64,000 bases of DNA. Origin: Neobacillus sp. Marseille-Q6967 (GTDB lineage: Bacteria > Bacillota > Bacilli > Bacillales > Cytobacillaceae). Below, piece by piece: positions 58,109-64,000 of this stretch (within the stretch, counting starts at the first letter, position 1; the number at the start of each line of letters is the position of its first letter). Made by a program: the position numbers and the translations under genes. The notes beneath the pieces are model-generated. The model was not told where the DNA came from and made no database searches. It was given only the letters and a program-made list of their open reading frames with translations. The stretch covers positions 969,881 through 1,033,880 of the forward strand of contig NZ_OX267715.1 of the NCBI RefSeq assembly GCF_946151075.1, read 5' to 3'.

Positions 58109-58576
58109 TTATTGTTGGTTTTTGTCTTCTTCTGAGGTTCTTACGTCTGGGCGGACGGGTGTGAGTTCTTTGGATGCTTCTGTTTGATATTGCAGTGTGT
58201 TTGCTTGCCGTGTTCCTGTTTGTTGTTGTTTGTTAGGCAGAATGTTGTTGGCAAGGTACCGGTGGAACATGTATTCAAATAGTGCAACACCTACAGCAGA
58301 GATGAGGGACATAAGCAAGTGATTGTCCCCGTATGTTAAGTTCTCACTCATCAACCAAATGATGACAAATGCTAATCCAAAATCAGCAATGGTTGCGACC
58401 GTATTGTTGGTTCTAGGTAAAATCAGCATATCACCAATTAAATACGCTGTTACACCAAGAACTAATGTTATAAGAAAGATGTTACTAAATGCCATGTCAA
58501 AAAATAAACCGAGAATGATGGACAAAAGGACAAGACTTGAAATAAACTTTATTGCCAGAGCCTTAACGTGTTTCAT
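58109..58576 (-). CDS. YndM-family membrane protein (DUF2512)
   Basis: 155 residues with four hydrophobic helices in the first ~110, starting MKHVKALAIKFISSLVLL, then a polar Gln/Thr-rich tail. The pattern AYLIGDMLILPRTNNTVATIADF identifies DUF2512/YndM. Function unknown; YndM-type genes are restricted to spore formers. Excellent AAGGAGGTG before ATG. Confidence 0.88.
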   Translation of the reverse strand: MKHVKALAIKFISSLVLLSIILGLFFDMAFSNIFLITLVLGVTAYLIGDMLILPRTNNTVATIADFGLAFVIIWLMSENLTYGDNHLLMSLISAVGVALFEYMFHRYLANNILPNKQQQTGTRQANTLQYQTEASKELTPVRPDVRTSEEDKNQQ

Positions 58577-58679
58577 CTGTATAACACCTCCTTTTGAAGG
58601 TAGTGTGCATAAACTTCAAAAAATTATTCGTGGTTTTAAAATTTTTTCTAAATAATTTTTTAAATATTCGCTCTATTAA

Positions 58680-58738
58680 TTGACCGGTTATTTTTTCCAA
58701 TGGTATGATTTACTTGATAGATAATGTAAGCGTTTTAT
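58680..58738 (+). promoter_or_regulatory. Promoter and cre-like box of the 2-hydroxyacid oxidase operon
   Basis: TTGACC (58680-58685), 18-nt spacer and TATGAT (58704-58709) with an upstream TG extension. TGTAAGCGTTTTAT at 58725-58738 fits the CcpA consensus at 12 of 14 positions, just downstream of the expected transcription start, a road-block position. Confidence 0.55.
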
Positions 58739-58756
58739 TAACAGGGAGGAATCGGA

Positions 58757-59908
58757 ATGAGTTATGGAAATCGGGTGCAATTAAAAGTTTATCAGCAGTT
58801 AGAAGAAAATATTATACCGGTGACTTTTGAAGAATTAGAAAAAAAGGCGAAAGAACATTTGGACCCTAAGCCTTATGATTATGTAGCTGCTTCAGCTGGT
58901 GCTGAGGTTACAGCTAGAAATAACAATAAAGCGTTCGAGAAATATCAACTTATTCCTAGAATGCTGTGTGATACATCCAAGAGGGACTTAAGCGTCGAAC
59001 TGTTTGGTAAAAAATTATCTTACCCTCTCTTCTGTGCACCGATTGGTGTTCAATCGATCGTGCATCCTGAAGGCGAATTAGCAAGCGCACGTGCCGCTGC
59101 CGCTATGGGTGTTCCTTTTATCTCGAGTACCGCCTCTACATACAGCTTAGAAAAAATTGCCACAGAAATGGGTGAAAGCGAAAAATGGTTTCAATTATAT
59201 TGGAGTAACGACCGTGAAATTGCTGCGAGTATGGTAAAAAGAGCGGAAGCGGCAGGATACAGCGCTATTGTGATTACACTTGATACACCAATGATGGCCT
59301 GGCGTGAAAAAGATATCGAACATGCTTATTTACCATTTTTAGAAGCGAAGGGGATTGGGAATTACCTTGAAGATCCTGTGTTTTGCTCAAGACTGGAGCG
59401 TTCTCCGATGGAAGATATCAAATCAGCCATTATGTTATGGGCCCAGGTATTTGGCAACCCTGCGTTAACATGGAAGGATTTAAGCTATATCCGTATGCAT
59501 ACTTCGCTCCCTATCCTATTAAAAGGGATTCTACATCCAGAGGATGCAAAATTAGCTCTAGAACATGGTGTTGATGGTATCATTGTCAGCAACCATGGCG
59601 GCCGCCAGGTTGACGGTGCCATTCCAGCCATTGATGCTTTACCGGAAATTGTAGAGGTGGTGAAGGATGAAATACCTGTTTTAATGGATAGCGGAATTCG
59701 GCGCGGCTCAGATATGATTAAGGCCCTTGCACTGGGTGCCAAAGCTGTACTAGTGGGAAGGCCATATATGTACGGCCTCGCCTTGGCTGGTGAAGCTGGA
59801 GTGAAACAAGTTCTTAGAAATATAATCTCTGACTTTGATTTAACACTGGCACTTTGCGGAAAACGTTCTATATCAGAATTAACTCCTGAATTATTGAAAA
59901 AAGTATAA
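58757..59908 (+). CDS. FMN-dependent 2-hydroxyacid oxidase (lactate monooxygenase/oxidase-like)
   Basis: 383 residues, TIM-barrel flavoenzyme that oxidises an alpha-hydroxy acid such as lactate. FMN and substrate positions: DYVAASAGAEVTARNN near the N terminus, PIGVQSIVHPEGE, FQLYWSNDRE, VITLDTP, LLKGILHPEDA (Lys), the catalytic His in IVSNHGGRQVDGA and the FMN-phosphate loop DSGIRRGSDMIKALALGAKAVLVGRP. AGGGAGG before ATG. Head of a probable four-gene operon with alcohol dehydrogenase and two thioesterases. No terminator within it. Confidence 0.9.
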   Translation: MSYGNRVQLKVYQQLEENIIPVTFEELEKKAKEHLDPKPYDYVAASAGAEVTARNNNKAFEKYQLIPRMLCDTSKRDLSVELFGKKLSYPLFCAPIGVQSIVHPEGELASARAAAAMGVPFISSTASTYSLEKIATEMGESEKWFQLYWSNDREIAASMVKRAEAAGYSAIVITLDTPMMAWREKDIEHAYLPFLEAKGIGNYLEDPVFCSRLERSPMEDIKSAIMLWAQVFGNPALTWKDLSYIRMHTSLPILLKGILHPEDAKLALEHGVDGIIVSNHGGRQVDGAIPAIDALPEIVEVVKDEIPVLMDSGIRRGSDMIKALALGAKAVLVGRPYMYGLALAGEAGVKQVLRNIISDFDLTLALCGKRSISELTPELLKKV

Positions 59909-59978
59909 GTTTTTCATTTTTTCTATCAAAAAAGCATATGTAGAATATAGAGAACAACCTGCAAAAGGGAGTGGGTGT

Positions 59979-61151
59979 ATGGGCCAATTTGTTTCACCGA
60001 AGAAAATCTATTATGGTGAAGGTTCATTGGGTAAACTGGAAGATATTCTATTAGAATTGAATGTTCAAAATGTATTTCTTCTCGCCGACCCGATTTTAAA
60101 AGAAATCGGTGTCATTCAGCCGATATTGGGATTATTAGAAAGCAAAAGGGTCGAGGTAGTATTGGATACGAATGTAATCCCAGAGCCAACGCTAGAAGTT
60201 GGGAACCAAGTAGTCGAGAAAATAAGAAATAGTAAACCGCAGCTTGTCATTGGAATTGGCGGCGGAAGTGCTCTAGATTTGGCAAAAGCAGCCGCTGTTT
60301 TGGCGGAAAATGAGGGCTCCATCGAAGACTATTTAAATTTGAGCGGGAGCAAAAAGTTTATCAATAAAGGATTACCCAAAGTTTTAATCCCGTCAACAGC
60401 CGGGACCGGGGCAGAGGTAACCGATATCTCGGTGTTCTCTTTGGAAGACACAAAAGATGTTATTACGCATGAATTTCTTTTAGCAGACTATGCGATTGTC
60501 GATTCTGTTTTAACCTATACTCTTCCTCCAAGAGTAACTGCAGCTAGTGGAATTGATGCATTTACACATGCCCTTGAGGCCTATACATCGAAAAATGCTA
60601 CCCCCTTAACGGATACACTGGCACTTGATGCCATGTCGCGAATTGTCCCCAACATCCGTCGGGCTGTCTGGAACGGTGAGGATAAAGCAGCTAGGGACCA
60701 AATGTCGCTGGGGAGCTTATTCGCCGGTTTAAGTTTTTATAATGCTGGTGTGGCGGGGGTTCATGCTTTAGCTTATCCACTTGGAGGTCTTTTTAAAATT
60801 CCACATGGTGAATCAAACGCTGTTCTTTTGCCCTATGTTTATGATCAAATATGGCCTGCCTGCTTAGACAAAATGGTAAAAGTTGCAGAAATTTTTAAAA
60901 TCCCATCAGAAGGAAAAACAGAGCGTCTATTGGTTCAAGAGGTTATTGAAAGTTTACTAGATTTGGTGGGAGATGTTGGATTACCAACCACTCTTGATGA
61001 ATACAAAATTCAACGGAGCGATATAAAAATATTAGCCGAAAATGGGATCAAACAGAAAAGATTGTTAAACCGGAGTCCTAAGCCATTAACATTTGAAATG
61101 ATAGAACAAATCTATCTAAATGCCTATGAAGGAGTATTAAAAAATCGCTGA
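59979..61151 (+). CDS. Iron-containing alcohol dehydrogenase
   Basis: Group III metal-dependent alcohol dehydrogenase, 390 residues. NAD loop VIGIGGGSALDLAKAAAV, PSTAGTGAEVTDISVF, and iron ligands in DAFTHALEAYTS and GVHALAYPLGGLFKIPHGESN. It interconverts an alcohol and an aldehyde or ketone. Start ATG after AAAGGGAGTG. 22 nt before the first thioesterase. Confidence 0.92.
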   Translation: MGQFVSPKKIYYGEGSLGKLEDILLELNVQNVFLLADPILKEIGVIQPILGLLESKRVEVVLDTNVIPEPTLEVGNQVVEKIRNSKPQLVIGIGGGSALDLAKAAAVLAENEGSIEDYLNLSGSKKFINKGLPKVLIPSTAGTGAEVTDISVFSLEDTKDVITHEFLLADYAIVDSVLTYTLPPRVTAASGIDAFTHALEAYTSKNATPLTDTLALDAMSRIVPNIRRAVWNGEDKAARDQMSLGSLFAGLSFYNAGVAGVHALAYPLGGLFKIPHGESNAVLLPYVYDQIWPACLDKMVKVAEIFKIPSEGKTERLLVQEVIESLLDLVGDVGLPTTLDEYKIQRSDIKILAENGIKQKRLLNRSPKPLTFEMIEQIYLNAYEGVLKNR

Positions 61152-61172
61152 TAATGTAATCGGAGGATAGAC

Positions 61173-61574
61173 ATGTATAGAAAAATCATTGATCCCCGTG
61201 TGTCCGAGACTGACGGAGTTGGCCATATCAATAACACGACGATTCCTATCTGGTTTGAAGCAGGGCGTAATCCTATTTTTAAACTGTTTACCCCTGACAG
61301 CAATTTTGAAAACTGGAAGATGATTATTATTAATATGAATGTAAATTACGTGAATCAAATCTATTTTGGCAGAGAAGTAGAAATTCTTACATGGGTTAAA
61401 CGGATTGGAAACTCGAGTCTAGAATTATACGAAGAAATCCAACAAGATGGGCAAGTTTGTGCAAAGGGAACGGCACTATATGTCAATTTTAACCTGCGAA
61501 CACAAAAGTCAGAGCCCATTCCCGATATCATAAGACGTGAATTGGAATTACACATGTATCAACAGAATAATTAA
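61173..61574 (+). CDS. Hotdog-fold acyl-CoA thioesterase, 4HBT/FadM type
   Basis: 133 residues. N-terminal SETDGVGHINNTTIPIWFEAGR is the 4-hydroxybenzoyl-CoA thioesterase signature, though the usual catalytic Asp of the D-x-x-G-H motif is retained as DGVGH. VNQIYFGREVEI follows. GGAGGAT before the ATG. Cytoplasmic. It probably hydrolyses a small acyl-CoA tied to the operon's substrate. Confidence 0.85.
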   Translation: MYRKIIDPRVSETDGVGHINNTTIPIWFEAGRNPIFKLFTPDSNFENWKMIIINMNVNYVNQIYFGREVEILTWVKRIGNSSLELYEEIQQDGQVCAKGTALYVNFNLRTQKSEPIPDIIRRELELHMYQQNN

Positions 61575-61589
61575 GGTGTGTGAATAGCA

Positions 61590-62072
61590 ATGAATGAAAA
61601 AGTTGTAAAAGCAATCCAGGATGAGTACCCCGATGATTTTGCCTGGTGTTACGGCTGCGGCCGGTTAAACGAAAAAGGTCATCATTTCCGTACAGCATGG
61701 CTGGGAGAAAAAACGATTACGATTTTTACCCCGGAATCCGAACATATGGCACTGCCTGGATTTGTTTACGGTGGGATTACAGCATCATTAATCGATTGTC
61801 ATGGAACGGGTTCTGCTGCATTAGCATTGCATAGGAAAAATGGTCATGAACCAGGGGACCAAATAGATCCACCTCGGTTTGTGACGGCCTCTTTGCACGT
61901 TGATTTTATTAAACCGACACCTCATGGAGTATCATTAAAAGCCATTGGTACTGTTCAGGAAATTCATCCGAAAAAGTGGAAAATCGAGACGGAAGTTTAT
62001 GCTGAAGAAACTCTTTGTGCTCGAGGAGAAGTTATAGCGGTTGCTATGCCTAGTACATTTTTAAAAAAGTAA
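61590..62072 (+). CDS. PaaI-type hotdog thioesterase
   Basis: 160 residues. The start has CYGCGRLNEKGHHFRT, then PGFVYGGITASLIDCHGTGSA with the catalytic-loop His/Gly and Asp, and LHVDFIKPTPHG. The CxGCG motif is common in the PaaI/YigI branch. Second thioesterase of the operon; 15 nt after the first. Having two hotdog proteins suggests acyl-CoA turnover, with different chain preference. Confidence 0.85.
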   Translation: MNEKVVKAIQDEYPDDFAWCYGCGRLNEKGHHFRTAWLGEKTITIFTPESEHMALPGFVYGGITASLIDCHGTGSAALALHRKNGHEPGDQIDPPRFVTASLHVDFIKPTPHGVSLKAIGTVQEIHPKKWKIETEVYAEETLCARGEVIAVAMPSTFLKK

Positions 62073-62094
62073 TGTTTTTGATGACTAAAAGAAA

Positions 62095-62130
62095 GGTGAC
62101 AGGCATCCTAACAGCACTGTCACCATTTTT
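62095..62130. terminator. Terminator between thioesterase operon and pepF
   Basis: GGTGACAG (62095-62102) and CTGTCACC (62117-62124), with A-rich flank on one side and ATTTTT on the other, so usable in both directions. Confidence 0.8.
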
Positions 62131-62134
62131 ATGT

Positions 62135-63949
62135 TTATTCATAAGACTTTTCTAGTTCATCTATTAATGACCCAACGTATGCAACGGCTTTTCTAATAGG
62201 TTCTGGTGTGGACATGTCTATACCTGCGTGCTTTAACAGTTCGAGCGGTTTCATGGTTCCGCCGGCACGAAGTACTTCTAACCAGCGATCAACAACAGGC
62301 TGGCCTTGTTCTTGGATTAATTGAGCAACTGCTGTTGAAGCTGTTAAGCCGGCAGAGTAAGTGTATGGATAAAGGCCCATGTAATAGTGAGGCTGGCGCA
62401 TCCAGGTTAGGCTTGCCCCTTCGTCAATTTCAACGGTGTCACCCCAGAACTCGGTTAGAACGCTGGCAGTCACTTCGGTTAATGTTTTAGCAGTGAGAGC
62501 AATTCCTTTTTCAGCAAGTGCATATACCCTCCGTTGATATTCTGCTTCCAGCAAATGCGTTACAAAATTATGATAATAGGTACCAAGGAGCTGCAGCACA
62601 ACCCAGCGGCGCATTTGTTTATCTTCATTATTGTCTAGTAAATACTGTCCAAGTAAAAGTTCGTTCATGGTAGATGGAGCTTCAATGAAATACATAGAAG
62701 GGCGGACATTCATGATTCTTTGATTTTTATTGGCTAAATAAAAATGACCTGCATGGCCGAATTCGTGGGCTAGAGTAAAGCAGCCGCGCATATTATCCTG
62801 CCAAGTAATTAAGATGTAAGGGTGCGCACCATAAGGGCTGGAACAAAATGCGCCGGTTGATTTTCCTACGTTGTCTGCAAGATCAACCCATCTCTCCTTG
62901 AAGCCTTTTTCAATAATTTCGGTGTATTCACGACCCATCACTTTCAACGACTGTAAGATTAACTGACTGGCTTCTTCATAGGTTGTTTCCGGGTTGAAGT
63001 CAGGATCTAATGGTGCTTTCAGGTCACAAAAACGCATTCCATCTAAACCAAGTACTTTCTTCTTTAGTTGGGCAAATCGCTGCATATGCGGAGCTAATTC
63101 TTTAAAAATAATCCCGACTTGGTTATTGTACATCTCTAGTGATACCTGCTGTGGTTCTAAAAGCATTTGCTCCACGGAATCATAGTTTCTTAGACGGGCA
63201 AGGGCTACTTGTTTATTTACCTCTGTGGCATAGGCAGAAGCAATTGTGTTCTTATATTTCTTAAGTGTAGATACAAAAGAGTCATACGCTTTTCTACGAA
63301 TCTCTGTATCTGCTGAAAATTCATATTTGCTCTCAAATAAAGCAAACGATACTGGCAGTTCATTACCTTCATCATCAAAAATTGGTTCAAAGTCCATATC
63401 AGCTAATTTTGCCATGTTATAAATGGTATATGGGGCACTGTGTACCTCACCGAGTGCTGCAAGTGCTTTTTCTGTTTCTGGTAACAGTCTATGTTTTTTT
63501 GTTTCTAGAAGCTCGAGAAGATTTTTTTTGAAAGCCTGAAGACCCCCTTCTTCCTTGATGTACCTTTCAATGGCTCCTTCTTCTAATGCAAGTATTTCAG
63601 AATCGATAAAAGATAAAGCAGCAATCATTTTGGTTCGTAATGCTGATAGTCTGGCTGAATTTGCCTGATTAACAGGATCTGTACCATCAGCTGATTGTTT
63701 TAAGCTTGCGTAAGTAGCCGCTTTAATCATCCTCATCGAAAGCTGTTCTTGTGCGGTTAGGCATTCTAATAATGCTTTGGAACTTTTATGTATGGTGCCT
63801 TGTAACCCATCAAATCCGGCAATTCCCTCTTCTATTTTTTCTAACTCTGCCTCCCAAGCCTTATCGGAAGTAAATAAATCATCAAGGTTCCAAGTTAAAG
63901 CTTTAGGGACTTCTGAGCGGGCAAGGCGTTTTTGTACAGTTTTTTCCAT
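62135..63949 (-). CDS. pepF: Oligoendopeptidase F
   Basis: M3B zinc metallopeptidase of 604 residues cleaving short peptides inside the cell. The zinc motif is HEFGHAGH (about residue 390), with the third ligand Glu in FIEAPSTMNELLL. N-terminal SEVPKALTWNLDDLF and C-terminal GLYPYTYSAGLTAS are family hallmarks. Full length. ATG at 63949 with GGAGGAT upstream. Transcription enters from the right; the promoter lies in the last 50 bases of the window. Confidence 0.94.
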   Translation of the reverse strand: MEKTVQKRLARSEVPKALTWNLDDLFTSDKAWEAELEKIEEGIAGFDGLQGTIHKSSKALLECLTAQEQLSMRMIKAATYASLKQSADGTDPVNQANSARLSALRTKMIAALSFIDSEILALEEGAIERYIKEEGGLQAFKKNLLELLETKKHRLLPETEKALAALGEVHSAPYTIYNMAKLADMDFEPIFDDEGNELPVSFALFESKYEFSADTEIRRKAYDSFVSTLKKYKNTIASAYATEVNKQVALARLRNYDSVEQMLLEPQQVSLEMYNNQVGIIFKELAPHMQRFAQLKKKVLGLDGMRFCDLKAPLDPDFNPETTYEEASQLILQSLKVMGREYTEIIEKGFKERWVDLADNVGKSTGAFCSSPYGAHPYILITWQDNMRGCFTLAHEFGHAGHFYLANKNQRIMNVRPSMYFIEAPSTMNELLLGQYLLDNNEDKQMRRWVVLQLLGTYYHNFVTHLLEAEYQRRVYALAEKGIALTAKTLTEVTASVLTEFWGDTVEIDEGASLTWMRQPHYYMGLYPYTYSAGLTASTAVAQLIQEQGQPVVDRWLEVLRAGGTMKPLELLKHAGIDMSTPEPIRKAVAYVGSLIDELEKSYE

Positions 63950-64000
63950 AGATGTGATCCTCCTAAAATTATTTCGTCTATCTAAGTTTTATCATATATT

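Overview
The window looks like chromosomal DNA from an aerobic, spore-forming member of the Bacillaceae (Bacillus/Neobacillus type). The evidence is the AT-rich sequence, strong GGAGG-type ribosome binding sites with frequent TTG and GTG starts, dense intrinsic terminators, CcpA-type cre boxes, and families such as YndM, YkwD-like CAP, SLH-anchored subtilase and SpsF-type cytidylyltransferase. No phage genes, transposase, tRNA or CRISPR array were seen.

Layout. Positions 1-10260 hold metabolic and surface genes: a MalY/PatB-type C-S lyase cut by the left edge, a beta-glucoside PTS with its 6-phospho-beta-glucosidase, a sirtuin, a type II asparaginase, an SLH-anchored subtilase and a CAP protein. 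Positions 10260-20370 hold an oxidoreductase, a luciferase-like monooxygenase, a helix-hairpin-helix mini-protein, an array of about twelve 52-bp hairpin repeats, a 44-residue gene, a HAD phosphatase/sugar kinase pair, a second-type ftsZ outside any division cluster, proline dehydrogenase, a NUDIX hydrolase and an MBL hydrolase. Positions 20500-35800 hold a complete TAXI-TRAP transporter (receptor, DUF1850, fused permease), malate synthase G, a DHA2 exporter, a cellobiose-type PTS, a CHRD protein, Tag glycosylase, a VanW lipoprotein, and an acyl-CoA ligase/acyl-CoA dehydrogenase operon.

Positions 35798-55788 are the most unusual part. A second acyl-CoA ligase gene is broken in two: its first ~34 codons end at 35902 and its last ~215 codons resume at 55141. 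About 19.2 kb of foreign-looking DNA lies between. The left junction joins the ligase to the 3' half of a 5S rRNA gene with its terminator. The right junction joins a truncated methionine aminopeptidase gene to the ligase tail. Inside are decayed remnants of dTDP-rhamnose genes (rmlC, rmlB, rmlA), then glycosyltransferases, a GDP-sugar SDR enzyme and a full GDP-D-glycero-D-manno-heptose pathway (hddA, gmhA, hddC, gmhB) on the plus strand. A pseudaminic acid operon (pseB, C, F, G, a formyltransferase, pseI, DUF4910) and a CgeB-like glycosyltransferase lie on the minus strand. This looks like a horizontally moved or relocated surface-glycan island (S-layer, flagellum or spore surface) that probably supplies two rare sugars.

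Positions 55800-64000 return to ordinary genome: a tandem DUF1259 protein, a TDT-family transporter, YndM, an apparent operon of an FMN 2-hydroxyacid oxidase, an iron alcohol dehydrogenase and two hotdog thioesterases, and oligoendopeptidase F.
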